NCBI RefSeq assembly: GCF_002979435.1
Contig: NZ_PCOV01000001.1
Location: forward strand, 248,001 to 312,000
Origin: Microbacterium sp. MYb66
GTDB lineage: Bacteria > Actinomycetota > Actinomycetes > Actinomycetales > Microbacteriaceae
Reading direction: 5' to 3'
Length of the DNA: 64,000 bases
Both the position numbers and the translations under genes were made by a program. Positions 1 to 8,347 of the stretch are shown piece by piece; the stretch's first letter is position 1, and each line of letters begins with the position of its first letter. The notes under the pieces were generated by a model, which saw only the letters and a list, made by a program, of their open reading frames with translations, ran no database searches and was not told the origin of the DNA.

Positions 1-23
1 CTCTCATCGGAGAGGAACCGCTG

Positions 24-1340
24 ATGGACTACATCATGTTGGGCGTGGGGCTTCTGCTCACGGTCGGCACCGGCCTCTTCGTCGCGAGCGAGTTCGCGCT
101 GGTGAACCTCGATCGCGCCGACCTCGAGGCCCGTCAGGCCCGAGGGGAATCGCGACTCTCGCTCACGATCAGCGCCCTCAAGCACACCTCGACGCATCTG
201 TCGGCGGCCCAGCTCGGCATCACGCTGACGACGCTGCTCACGGGCTACACGATGGAACCGGCGCTGTCGAACCTCCTCCGCCCCACCCTCCACGCGTGGA
301 GCATCCCGGAGGCGGCCGTCGCTCCGATCGCGACGATCGTGGCGATGCTGGTGGCCACGGTCCTCTCCATGATCCTCGGCGAGCTCGTCCCCAAGAACTT
401 CGCGCTCGCCCTGCCGCTGGCCACGGCGAAGCTCGTCATCCCCTTCCAGATCGCGTTCACGACCGTGTTCAAGCCCGCCGTCGTGGTGCTCAACGGCAGC
501 GCCAACGGTGTGCTGCGCAGCATGGGGATCGAGCCGAAGGAAGAGCTCTCCGGTGCCCGCAGTGCGGAGGAGCTGTCGTCGCTCGTCCGTCGCTCCGCCA
601 ACGCGGGGCTGCTGGAGGCCGACACCGCCTCCCTGCTCGACCGCACGCTGATGTTCTCGCGACTCACCGCGGCCGATGTGATGACCGCCCGCCCGAGCAT
701 GCATGCGATCGCGGCGGGCGACTCCGCCGATGACGTCATCCAGCTCGCGCGACGCACCGGTCACAGCCGCTTCCCCGTGTACGACGACGATCTGGACGAC
801 ATCATGGGCGTCGTCCACCTGAAAGCCGCGATCTCGGTGCCGCGCGAGCGCCGCGCCGAGGTTCCGGTGGGGGCGTTGGCCACGGAGCCCCTGCGCGTAC
901 CGGAGACGGCGCACGTCGACGGGCTGATCGCCGAACTCCGCGCCCGCGGCTACCAGCTCGCCGTCGTCGTCGACGAGTACGGCGGCACCGCCGGCCTCGT
1001 GACCTTGGAGGACCTCGTGGAGGAGCTCGTCGGCGAGGTTTCGGACGAGCATGACCGCACGAGGGCCGGCGTGATCCGCAACCGCGAGGGGATCACTTTC
1101 CCCGGTGAGCTGCGACCGGACGAGCTCCGCCGTCGTGCGGGCGTCGAGGTGCCGGAGGGTGACGTGTACGACACCGTCGGAGGGTATGTGATGAGCGTGC
1201 TCGAGCGGGTCCCCACGGTCGGTGACGAGGTATCGCTCGACAGCGGGACGCTCCAGGTCGTCCGGATGGACGGCCGTCGTGTCGATCGCGTCCGCTATGT
1301 CCCGAGTCCGCTCGAGGGCGAAGAGGAGGCCACCCGATGA
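24..1340 (+). CDS. CNNM/HlyC-type transporter with CBS pair (438 aa)
   Basis: Membrane protein of the CNNM/CorC 'hemolysin' family, whose members are linked to Mg2+/Co2+ efflux. The N-terminal DUF21 region (about residues 1-190) has four hydrophobic stretches and family-typical stretches such as ASEFALVN and [14 protein letters not shown]-domain pair follows (about 210-335, with [20 protein letters not shown]), then a C-terminal CorC_HlyC domain (about 345-430). The ATG is preceded by a GAGAGGA ribosome site about 8 nt upstream. It overlaps the next gene by 4 bp (ATGA), so the two are translationally coupled. The family is clear; the transported ion is an inference. Confidence 0.93.
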   Translation: MDYIMLGVGLLLTVGTGLFVASEFALVNLDRADLEARQARGESRLSLTISALKHTSTHLSAAQLGITLTTLLTGYTMEPALSNLLRPTLHAWSIPEAAVAPIATIVAMLVATVLSMILGELVPKNFALALPLATAKLVIPFQIAFTTVFKPAVVVLNGSANGVLRSMGIEPKEELSGARSAEELSSLVRRSANAGLLEADTASLLDRTLMFSRLTAADVMTARPSMHAIAAGDSADDVIQLARRTGHSRFPVYDDDLDDIMGVVHLKAAISVPRERRAEVPVGALATEPLRVPETAHVDGLIAELRARGYQLAVVVDEYGGTAGLVTLEDLVEELVGEVSDEHDRTRAGVIRNREGITFPGELRPDELRRRAGVEVPEGDVYDTVGGYVMSVLERVPTVGDEVSLDSGTLQVVRMDGRRVDRVRYVPSPLEGEEEATR

Positions 1341-2398
1341 ACGATTGGGGAGGACTCGCCTGGCTCGTCGTGCTCCTGGTCGCGAACGCTTTCTTCGTCG
1401 GCGGCGAGTTCGCGGTGATCTCGGCCCGTCGGTCGCAGATCGAGCCGCGCGCCGATCAGGGGTCGCGTGCGGCCAAGACCGCGCTGTACGCGATGGAGCA
1501 CGCGACTCTCATGCTCGCGACGTCGCAGCTCGGCATCACCATCTGCTCGCTGCTCATCCTGAACGTGTCCGAGCCGGCGATCCACCACCTGCTCGCGGTG
1601 CCGCTGCATGCACTGGGCTGGCCGGACGGTGCCGTCGACGCGGTCTCGTTCGCGATCGCGCTGCTCATCGTCTCGTTCCTGCACGTCGTGTTCGGCGAGA
1701 TGGTGCCGAAGAACCTGGCGTTCTCGGTGCCGGATCGCGCCGTGCTGATCCTGGCCCCGCCCCTCGTGTGGGTGTCGAAGGTGTTCATGCCGGTGATCTG
1801 GCTGCTCAACGCGGCGGCGAACGGCGTGCTGCGTCTGTTCCGCGTGGAGCCGAAGAACGAGGCCGCTTCGACGTTCACGCTCGATGAGGTCGCGACCATC
1901 GTGAGCCAGTCGCGCCGTGAGGGCGTGCTGATGGACACGGCGGGGACGGTCGCCGCAGCGGTCGAGTTCACCGACAAGAAGGCGCGGGATGTCGCCGTGC
2001 CGCTGGGCGACCTGGTGACGCTGCCGCAGTCGACCACACCGGACGACATCGAGAAGGCGGTCGCACGGTACGGCTTCTCGCGCTACGTGATCGTCGACGA
2101 CGAATCCGTGCCGATCGGGTACGTGCACCTGAAGGACATCCTTCGCGCGTCCGAGGGGCCGGATGCGGAGGCCAAGATGATCGAGCCGCTCCCTGCCAAG
2201 CGCATCCACCACATGGTGCCGGTGCAGGAGGACACGGACCTCGAGGACGCCCTCGCGGTCATGCGCCGCGCGGGGCGTCACCTGGCCAAGGTGCGCGATT
2301 CCCAGGGGAACACGACCGCAGTGCTCTTCCTGGAGGACATCCTGGAAGAACTGGTCGGCGAGGTGCAGGACGCGACTCGTCGCATCCGCGGCCGTTGA
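1337..2398 (+). CDS. Second CNNM/HlyC-type protein, lacking the CorC_HlyC tail (353 aa)
   Basis: Paralogue of the preceding gene. It has a DUF21 membrane region (about residues 1-190, with VGGEFAVISARR and FGEMVPKNLAF) followed by two CBS motifs. The protein stops straight after the second CBS unit (FLEDILEELVGEV), so the C-terminal CorC_HlyC domain of its partner is absent. Tandem long and short pairs of this kind are common in actinobacteria, so this is probably natural and not a truncation. The ATGA overlap suggests the two proteins are made in a fixed ratio and may form a heteromer; the latter is inference. Confidence 0.92.
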   Translation: MNDWGGLAWLVVLLVANAFFVGGEFAVISARRSQIEPRADQGSRAAKTALYAMEHATLMLATSQLGITICSLLILNVSEPAIHHLLAVPLHALGWPDGAVDAVSFAIALLIVSFLHVVFGEMVPKNLAFSVPDRAVLILAPPLVWVSKVFMPVIWLLNAAANGVLRLFRVEPKNEAASTFTLDEVATIVSQSRREGVLMDTAGTVAAAVEFTDKKARDVAVPLGDLVTLPQSTTPDDIEKAVARYGFSRYVIVDDESVPIGYVHLKDILRASEGPDAEAKMIEPLPAKRIHHMVPVQEDTDLEDALAVMRRAGRHLAKVRDSQGNTTAVLFLEDILEELVGEVQDATRRIRGR

Positions 2399-2427
2399 AC
2401 CACCGCACGCTGCTCCATCCCGAGAAA

Positions 2428-2465
2428 CGAAGGCCGCCGAATCCTCAGGGAGTCGGCGGCCTTCG
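2428..2465. terminator. Bidirectional hairpin between convergent genes
   Basis: Perfect 13-bp inverted repeat (2428-2440 with 2453-2465) around a 12-nt loop. It lies between the end of the second CNNM gene (+) and the end of the old yellow enzyme gene (-). There is no long T tract. Position and stem strength suggest it ends transcription from both sides. Confidence 0.75.
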
Positions 2466-2482
2466 TCGCGTGGATCGTGCGC

Positions 2483-3550
2483 TCAGCGCCAGCGCGCGCG
2501 TTCGTACTGGGGCGGCCAGGCGATCTCGGTGCCGAGCTCGTGCGCGGCACGGAGCGCGAAGTGCGGGTCGCGCAGCCACTCGCGCCCGGCGAAGATCGCG
2601 TCGGCCGCGCCGTCGACGAGCACCTGCTCGGCCTGCGCGGCTGCGGTGATCAGCCCGACCGCCGAGACCGGGATGCGTCCGCCCTGGCGCACGGTCTCGG
2701 CGAGGGGGACCTGGTAGCCGGGGAACACGCTGATCTGCTGATGCGCGACCAGGCCGCCGCTGGAGACGTCGATCAGGTCGGCGCCGTGCTGCGACGCCCA
2801 CTCGCCGACGACGGCCGCCTCCTCGGGCGTGAACCCGCCGTCCGCGTGGTCGGTGGCGGAGATGCGGACGAACACCGGTACCTCGTCGCCGGCGACCCCG
2901 CGGACGGAGTCCAGGACGCGCAGCAGCAGCCGGGCGCGGTTCTCCAGGGAGCCGCCGTACTCGTCGTCTCGCAGGTTCGACAGCGGGGAGAGGAACTGGT
3001 GCAGGAGATAGCCATGCGCGCCGTGGAGTTCGAGGACGTCGAAGCCGGCATCGAGCGCCCGCCGTGCAGACGCGGCGAAGGCCTCGACCACGCGGTCGAT
3101 CCCTGCGAGGTCGAGGGCGACCGGCTCGTCGAAGCCGTCGAAGGCGATCGCCGACGGGGCCGTCGTCGTCCAGCCCCCGTCGGCCGACGGCACCGAGCCC
3201 CGCGCCGGAGCCCAGGGCCACCACGTCGACGCCTTGCGTCCTGCGTGGGCGAGCTGGATGCCGGCGTGCGCCCCTCGGTCGTGGATCGCCTGCACGACGG
3301 GCGCGAGGGCATCGCGTTGCTCATCGTTCCAGAGCCCGACGTCGCGCGGAGAGATCCGCCCCTCCGGGACCACTGCTGTCGCCTCCGCGATAACGAGGCC
3401 CGCGCCTCCGGAGGCGAACTGCGCGAGGTGGGCGTGGTGCCACTCCTGCACGACGCCGTCGACGGCGCTGTACATGCACATCGGCGACACCCACAGACGG
3501 TTGCGGACGGTGACGGAACGGATGCGGAGAGGGGAGAAGAGAAGACTCAC
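2483..3550 (-). CDS. NADH:flavin oxidoreductase, old yellow enzyme family (YqjM-like, 355 aa)
   Basis: FMN-dependent TIM-barrel ene-reductase. It matches the YqjM subclass: a Cys at residue 25 in SPMCMYS (the redox-tuning Cys of that group), QLAHAGRKAS with the substrate-binding His, GAHGYLLHQFLSP, and a C-terminal FMN phosphate-binding stretch. Length is typical. The start is a GTG only 6 nt downstream of a TAGCGT -10 element on the minus strand, with no Shine-Dalgarno, so the mRNA is probably leaderless. It diverges from nnrD. The family reduces alpha,beta-unsaturated carbonyls; the physiological substrate is unknown. Confidence 0.93.
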   Translation of the reverse strand: MSLLFSPLRIRSVTVRNRLWVSPMCMYSAVDGVVQEWHHAHLAQFASGGAGLVIAEATAVVPEGRISPRDVGLWNDEQRDALAPVVQAIHDRGAHAGIQLAHAGRKASTWWPWAPARGSVPSADGGWTTTAPSAIAFDGFDEPVALDLAGIDRVVEAFAASARRALDAGFDVLELHGAHGYLLHQFLSPLSNLRDDEYGGSLENRARLLLRVLDSVRGVAGDEVPVFVRISATDHADGGFTPEEAAVVGEWASQHGADLIDVSSGGLVAHQQISVFPGYQVPLAETVRQGGRIPVSAVGLITAAAQAEQVLVDGAADAIFAGREWLRDPHFALRAAHELGTEIAWPPQYERARWR

Positions 3551-3556
3551 CGTTCG

Positions 3557-3600
3557 ACGCTACCTCTGCGCGGGTGCACCGCGGGCCGCCGCACTAACGT
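3557..3600. promoter_or_regulatory. Back-to-back -10 elements of two divergent leaderless genes
   Basis: TAGCGT on the minus strand (3557-3562) lies 6 nt from the GTG of the old yellow enzyme. TAACGT on the plus strand (3595-3600) lies 6 nt from the ATG of nnrD. Only 32 bp separate the two -10 boxes, so polymerases at the two promoters should compete. No convincing -35 was seen for either. Confidence 0.55.
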
Positions 3601-3606
3601 GGAGTC

Positions 3607-4440
3607 ATGTTCCAGGTGCGGGAGTGGACACGCGGCGACACGGTGCGGTGGTTCCGTGCCCCGACCGCCGAGGACGACAAGTACGCCCGCGGGGTCGTGG
3701 CTCTGCGCACCGGATCGACAACGTATCCGGGTGCCGCCGTGCTCGGTGTGGAAGCGGCGTGGCGCGCGGGAGCGGGATTCGTGCGGTTCGTCGGCGCGGA
3801 GCGGGTCGCCGACGCGGTGCTCGCGCGACGACCGGAGACCGTCACCGGGGCGGATGTCGGACGTTCGCGCGTCGACGCCTGGGTGATCGGCTCCGGCACC
3901 GATCCGATGCACCGCAGCGAGGAGGAGACGGCCGCGCTCCGGGAGATCCTCGCCGCCACGGCTCCGGTCGTCATCGATGCCGGGGCGCTGGATCTCGCTC
4001 CCGATGCGCGGGCGCCTTTCCTGGTGACGCCGCACGCACGGGAGTTCTCCCGGTTGCAGGAACGTCTGCGCGTCACGCCGGGCGAGGACGATCGGGCGGA
4101 GGCGGCTCGCCGGGTCGCCGCGGAGATCGGCGGCGTCGTGCTGCTCAAGGGGGCGCGGACGCTGGTCGCCGCGCCCGACGGAACCGTCATCGCCGTCGAG
4201 GCGGGCACGGGGTGGCTGGCGACTGCCGGCACCGGAGACGTGCTCGCAGGCGTTCTCGGTGCGGTGATCGCGGCGAATCCCGAGGCCCCGATCGCCGAGA
4301 CCGCTGCGGCGGGCGCCTGGCTCCACGGGCATGCCGCGCGGATCGCGGCGGACGTGCTCGATGGTGCGCCCGGGCATCCGATCGTCGCGATGGACGTCGC
4401 CGTCGCACTCCCGCACGCGATCGCGGACGTCCTGGCGTGA
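3607..4440 (+). CDS. nnrD: ADP-dependent NAD(P)H-hydrate dehydratase (277 aa)
   Basis: Repair enzyme that converts hydrated NADH/NADPH (NAD(P)HX) back to the usable cofactor with ADP as phosphoryl donor. It has the ribokinase-like YjeF C-terminal fold, including GSGTDPM, VIDAGALDL, TPHAREFSRL, LLKGARTLVAAPDG and the signature ATAGTGDVLAGVLGA with the catalytic Asp near residue 215. Only the dehydratase half is present; the epimerase half (NnrE) is not fused. The ATG follows TAACGT by 6 nt, pointing to a leaderless transcript. It overlaps the next gene by 4 bp. Confidence 0.9.
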   Translation: MFQVREWTRGDTVRWFRAPTAEDDKYARGVVALRTGSTTYPGAAVLGVEAAWRAGAGFVRFVGAERVADAVLARRPETVTGADVGRSRVDAWVIGSGTDPMHRSEEETAALREILAATAPVVIDAGALDLAPDARAPFLVTPHAREFSRLQERLRVTPGEDDRAEAARRVAAEIGGVVLLKGARTLVAAPDGTVIAVEAGTGWLATAGTGDVLAGVLGAVIAANPEAPIAETAAAGAWLHGHAARIAADVLDGAPGHPIVAMDVAVALPHAIADVLA

Positions 4441-5675
4441 CGCGTATCGCGACGACCAGGGTGCTCCTGCTGTGGTGCGTCTTCCTTCTCGTGCATGTGC
4501 TCACCGCCTTGCTGGGCTGGGTGTATCCGAGCCAGCCCATGGGTGACGTCGTCCTCGTCTACGAGCCCTGGGCGTCGTCCGCCCTCGGCGGAGGGCCGAT
4601 CGTCGGAATCACCGAGACGTGGGTGTATCCGCAGCTCGCCCTCGTGCCGATGCTGCTCGCCGCCGGACTCGCCGCACCGCTCGTCCCGATGCTCGGTGTC
4701 TCGAGCGCGTACCTGGTGGGCTGGGCGGTGCTGGTCGTCATCCTGGATGCGATGGCGTTCGGCGTGCTCGTGGGGCGCTCGCCGTCTCATGCCCGACGGG
4801 TCGCCGCCTGGTTCTGGTGCGCCGCCCTGCTGCTGCTCGGACCGATCGCGCTGTACCGGATCGATGCCGTCACCGTGCCGATCGCGGTGATCGGCGGCCT
4901 CTGGCTGGTCTCGCGGCCGATGGTCGCCGCGGCATTGCTGACCGTCGGCGCGTGGATGAAGATCTGGCCCGGCGCGCTCGTCCTCGCCGCGGTGGTCGCC
5001 GTCCGGTCGCGGCTGCGGGTGCTTCTCGCCGCCGTCTTCGTCACCGGCGGGGTCGTCGCCGCGCTATTCCTGCTCGGGGCGGACACGGAGATCCTCGGGT
5101 TCTTGACGGAGCAGACCGGCCGTGGGCTGCAGATCGAGGCGGTCGCAGCCACGCCGTTCCTCTGGCTCGCTGTCACGGGAGCGGCTCGCATCGAGTACAG
5201 CTTCGAGATCCTGACCTTCCAGATCGCGGCGCCGGGAGTGGATGCGATCGCAGCGGCGTTGACGCCGCTGATGGTGGTCGCCGTTCTCGCGGTCACCGCG
5301 ATCGGCGCGGTGAAGGCGGTGCGCGGTGCGTCGTTCCCACGGTTGTTCCCGCCGCTGGCGCTCACGCTGGTGACCCTGCTCATCGTCGCCAACAAGGTCG
5401 GCTCGCCGCAGTTCCAGACATGGTTGATCGCCCCGCTCATCCTCTGGATCGTGCTCGACCGGGTGAGAGCCCGCGTGCCCGCCGTCATCGTGCTCGCACT
5501 GTGCCTGCTCACCTGCCTCGTCTACCCGCTCGGCTATGACGCGCTGCTGCGGGCGGAACCGCTCGCGGTCGCGGTGCTCACCGTACGCAACATCCTTCTC
5601 CTCGTCCTGCTCGTCCTCGGTGTGCGCGCCCTCGTGCGCGTGCCCGCCACCCGTCACCGCAAAATCCAGGAGTGA
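4437..5675 (+). CDS. Polytopic membrane protein, GT87/DUF2029-like (412 aa)
   Basis: Hydrophobic protein with about ten predicted membrane helices, resembling the DUF2029 (glycosyltransferase family 87) mannosyltransferases that use polyprenyl-phosphate sugars in actinobacterial envelope synthesis. Features seen include an early extracytoplasmic loop (YPSQPMGDVVLVYEPW) and conserved-looking RIDAVTVPIAV and KIWPGALVLA segments. The start is the GTG overlapping the nnrD stop (GTGA). Open frame continues upstream, but those codons lie inside nnrD. The GT87 assignment rests on topology and overall character, not on a catalytic residue I could confirm. Confidence 0.72.
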   Translation: MTRIATTRVLLLWCVFLLVHVLTALLGWVYPSQPMGDVVLVYEPWASSALGGGPIVGITETWVYPQLALVPMLLAAGLAAPLVPMLGVSSAYLVGWAVLVVILDAMAFGVLVGRSPSHARRVAAWFWCAALLLLGPIALYRIDAVTVPIAVIGGLWLVSRPMVAAALLTVGAWMKIWPGALVLAAVVAVRSRLRVLLAAVFVTGGVVAALFLLGADTEILGFLTEQTGRGLQIEAVAATPFLWLAVTGAARIEYSFEILTFQIAAPGVDAIAAALTPLMVVAVLAVTAIGAVKAVRGASFPRLFPPLALTLVTLLIVANKVGSPQFQTWLIAPLILWIVLDRVRARVPAVIVLALCLLTCLVYPLGYDALLRAEPLAVAVLTVRNILLLVLLVLGVRALVRVPATRHRKIQE

Positions 5676-5679
5676 ACCC

Positions 5680-6009
5680 ATGCTGATCGCCTTCTCCGTC
5701 GCCCCGAGCGGCACCCCCGCTGAGGGAGCAGAACGCACCGACGCCTCCGTGCACGACGCGGTCGCCGCGGCCGTGCGCGTGGTGCGCGAGTCGGGGCTGC
5801 CGCACCGCACCACGAGTATGTTCACCGAGATCGAGGGTCCGGATTGGGACACGGTCATGGATGTGGTCAAGCGCGCCACCGAGGCGGTCATGCCGTTCGG
5901 CTCGCGGGTCTCGCTCGTGCTCAAGGCCGACATCCGCCCCGGGTACACCGGCGAGCTCGATGCGAAGATCGAGCGTCTGGAGGCGGCGATCGAGGAGACC
6001 GGTGACTGA
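5680..6009 (+). CDS. Thiamine-binding protein, MTH1187/YkoF-like (109 aa)
   Basis: Small cytoplasmic protein of the DUF77/Thiamine_BP family: ferredoxin-like fold, with MLIAFSVAPSG at the start, HRTTSMFTEIEG in the middle and VSLVLKADIRPG near the end. Members bind thiamine or related pyrimidines. The ATG is supported by an AGGAG site 7 nt upstream (5668-5672). It sits 4 nt after the GT87-like gene and overlaps the following GNAT by 8 bp, so it is part of one operon. No thiamine riboswitch was seen nearby. Confidence 0.85.
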   Translation: MLIAFSVAPSGTPAEGAERTDASVHDAVAAAVRVVRESGLPHRTTSMFTEIEGPDWDTVMDVVKRATEAVMPFGSRVSLVLKADIRPGYTGELDAKIERLEAAIEETGD

Positions 6010-6478
6010 TCCTTCCACCCCCGTGCAGATCGAGCTCCGACCGGCGCTGGCCGACGACGTCCTGTGGATCGTGGAGCTCAGGGCGCTCGTCCTCCGGGCC
6101 GATCTGGAGCGACTGGGACGCTACGACGACGTGCGCGTCCGGCAGCGTTTCCGCGACGCCTTCGAGCCGACGGAGACCCGCATCGTCGTCGTGGAGGGCA
6201 CTGATGTCGGCTCGGTCGCCATCCGTCCGGAAGGCGGCTCCCGCTGGCTGGAGCACTTCTATATCGCGACGTCGCATCAGGGTCGCGGTGTCGGCAGTCG
6301 CATCCTCGCGATGGTCCTCGACGACCCCGTGCTGTACAGACTCAACGTGCTCCAGGGCAGCCCCGCGCGCAGGCTCTACGCCCGCCACGGCTTCGTCGTC
6401 GAGAGCGAGGACGAGGTGGATGTCTTCATGAGGCTCGACCGGACCGGCTCGAGGTTCGAGAACTCCGCCGGCCGCTAA
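6002..6478 (+). CDS. GNAT family N-acetyltransferase (158 aa)
   Basis: Single-domain GNAT acyltransferase. The acetyl-CoA pyrophosphate loop is visible as SHQGRGVGSRIL (about residues 98-109), followed by ARRLYARHGFVVE, the usual fourth motif. The GTG start overlaps the end of the thiamine-binding gene, indicating coupling. The substrate cannot be told from sequence. Confidence 0.85.
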   Translation: MTDPSTPVQIELRPALADDVLWIVELRALVLRADLERLGRYDDVRVRQRFRDAFEPTETRIVVVEGTDVGSVAIRPEGGSRWLEHFYIATSHQGRGVGSRILAMVLDDPVLYRLNVLQGSPARRLYARHGFVVESEDEVDVFMRLDRTGSRFENSAGR

Positions 6479-6481
6479 GCT
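6476..6481 (+). promoter_or_regulatory. -10 element of the MFS gene (leaderless)
   Basis: TAAGCT ends exactly 6 nt before the GTG of the MFS gene. Its first three bases are also the stop codon of the GNAT gene, so the promoter is embedded in the upstream gene end. Confidence 0.5.
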
Positions 6482-6487
6482 GATGCG

Positions 6488-7717
6488 GTGAATCCCTCGA
6501 CTGAATCGAGGGGTGCGGCGAAGCGGGCGCTCCTCTCTCTCGCCATCGGCAGCTTCGGCATCGGCATGACCGAGTTCGTCGTCATGGGTCTGCTGCCGAA
6601 CATCGCCGCCGACCTGCTGCCGTCCCTGTGGGCGACCAGCCAGGAAGAAGCGCTGAGCCAGGCCGGGTGGCTGATCTCGCTCTACGCCCTGGGCGTGGTC
6701 ATCGGCGCGCCCACCATCGCCGGCTTCGTCGCACGGTATCCGCGGCACCGCGTGATGATCGTGCTGGCCCTCGCGCTGACCGTGTTCAACGCGCTCACCG
6801 TGGTCCTCCCGACGTTCGAGCTCGTCGCCGCCTCGCGGTTCCTCGCGGGACTCCCGCACGGCGCCTACTTCGGCATCGGCGCACTGGTCGCCGCCGACGT
6901 CATGGGGCCGGGCAAGCGTGCCAAGGGCGTGGCCTTCATCCTCACCGGTCTGACCGTCGCCAACGTGGTGGGCGTGCCGCTGGGGACGTTCCTCGGACAG
7001 CAGTGGGGCTGGCGCGTGGCGTTCGCCGTGGTGGCCCTCGTGTTCGCCCTCGCGACCCTCTGCATCGCCGTGTTCGTCCCCGAGCACCCCGGCGATCCCG
7101 GCCGCACGATGCGGCAGGAGCTGCGGGTGTTCCGCATTCCCCAGGTCTGGTTCACGCTGGGTGTGGGTGCGATCGGCTTCGGCGGGTTCTTCGCCGTCTA
7201 CAGCTACATCGCGCCGCTGGTGACGGAGGTCGCGGGCTCACCGGAGTGGGCGGTGCCGATCGTCCTCGTGCTGATGGGCCTGGGCATGACCGCCGGCAAC
7301 CTCGTCGGCGGCCACCTCGCCGACATCGACCTGCGGCGCACGCTCCTGCTCGGGCTCGCCTCGATGGGCGTCGTCTTCGCGCTCCTCGCGGTCCTGGCGT
7401 TCTGGATCGTGAGCCTGAGCGTGCTGGTGTTCGTGGTCGGATTCGTCTCCTCCGTGCTGAGCCCGACGATCCAGACGCGGCTGATGGATGTGGCGGGTGA
7501 CAACCAGTCGATCGCGGCGGCGATGAATCACTCGGCGCTGAACATCGGGAACAGCCTCGGCGCGTTCCTCGGCGGCGTCGTCATCGCCGTCGGCTGGGGC
7601 TTCACCGCTCCGGCGTGGACCGGGGCCGCACTGGCCGTCGCAGGCCTGCTGATCGCTCTGCTGTCCTACCGGGTCGAGGCGCGTCCACCTGCGGCGGCGG
7701 GACTCCCCGCGTCGTAG
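6488..7717 (+). CDS. MFS exporter, DHA1 (AraJ/YdhP-like) family (409 aa)
   Basis: Twelve-helix major facilitator of the drug:H+ antiporter-1 group. It shows the typical opening GMTEFVVMGLLPNIAADL, the motif-A-like loop GFVARYPRHRVMI between helices 2 and 3, and the motif-C-like GVPLGTFLGQQWGWR in helix 5. A second motif-A-like loop (GHLADIDLRRTLL) starts the second half. The start is a GTG 6 nt after TAAGCT, with no ribosome-binding site. Relatives export sugars, purines or drugs; the substrate is not predictable here. Confidence 0.88.
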   Translation: MNPSTESRGAAKRALLSLAIGSFGIGMTEFVVMGLLPNIAADLLPSLWATSQEEALSQAGWLISLYALGVVIGAPTIAGFVARYPRHRVMIVLALALTVFNALTVVLPTFELVAASRFLAGLPHGAYFGIGALVAADVMGPGKRAKGVAFILTGLTVANVVGVPLGTFLGQQWGWRVAFAVVALVFALATLCIAVFVPEHPGDPGRTMRQELRVFRIPQVWFTLGVGAIGFGGFFAVYSYIAPLVTEVAGSPEWAVPIVLVLMGLGMTAGNLVGGHLADIDLRRTLLLGLASMGVVFALLAVLAFWIVSLSVLVFVVGFVSSVLSPTIQTRLMDVAGDNQSIAAAMNHSALNIGNSLGAFLGGVVIAVGWGFTAPAWTGAALAVAGLLIALLSYRVEARPPAAAGLPAS

Positions 7718-7720
7718 AGT
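7715..7720 (+). promoter_or_regulatory. -10 element of the Nudix gene (leaderless)
   Basis: TAGAGT lies 6 nt before the GTG of the Nudix gene and begins on the TAG stop codon of the MFS gene. Same design as the preceding gene boundary. Confidence 0.5.
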
Positions 7721-7726
7721 GACGGG

Positions 7727-8338
7727 GTGAGCGCGCCAGAGCAGTCCCTGCCCGTCGCCGGCACCGTCGTCTTGCTTCGTGCCGCGGATCCTGGCTTCGA
7801 GCTGCTGCTGATCCGTCGCCCGGATCGCGGGTCGTTCGCGGGGGCATGGGTCTTCCCCGGCGGGAAGGTCGAGCCGAGCGATCGCCGCACGGGTGATGCG
7901 GAGATCGAGGACGCGCGCCGGGCGGCGGTCCGCGAGACCTTCGAGGAGGTGGGACTCGTGGTCGACTCCCTCGAGGTGCTGTCCGAATGGCATCCGCCGA
8001 TCGAGGCCCCCACGCGTATCCGCACCTGGTTCTTCCTCGCCGAGGCCCCGGCCGAGGAGCCCTCGCCCGCTGCCGACGAGGTGGCGGAGATCGCGTGGGT
8101 GCGACCGGCCGATGCCCTGGCGCGGCACGGCGCGGGAGAGTGGATGCTGTACCCGCCGACGTGGATCACCCTGAACCAGCTCTCCGCGTTCTCCGACGCC
8201 GCTTCCGCCCTGTCATCCGGTGGGACGGCGCAGCTGTTCCAGACGCGGGTGCTCGACACGGAGGCGGGCCGTGCCTTCGCATGGGAGCAGGGACGCCTCG
8301 AGGCGGGCGAGCTGCCGTGGCGGTTCGTCGCCGAGTGA
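7727..8338 (+). CDS. Nudix hydrolase, NUDT19/NUDT7-like (203 aa)
   Basis: Hydrolase for nucleoside-diphosphate-linked substrates. The Nudix box is split by an insert: FPGGKVEPSDR, then 13 residues, then AAVRETFEEVGLVVD, which carries the metal-binding REtxEExG core (about residues 62-76). A long insert between the GG and the REUXEE element is typical of NUDT19/NUDT7-like enzymes, which act on CoA or acyl-CoA. It ends 9 bp from the convergent metX gene, with no terminator in between. Confidence 0.82.
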   Translation: MSAPEQSLPVAGTVVLLRAADPGFELLLIRRPDRGSFAGAWVFPGGKVEPSDRRTGDAEIEDARRAAVRETFEEVGLVVDSLEVLSEWHPPIEAPTRIRTWFFLAEAPAEEPSPAADEVAEIAWVRPADALARHGAGEWMLYPPTWITLNQLSAFSDAASALSSGGTAQLFQTRVLDTEAGRAFAWEQGRLEAGELPWRFVAE

Positions 8339-8347
8339 GCGTCCGCT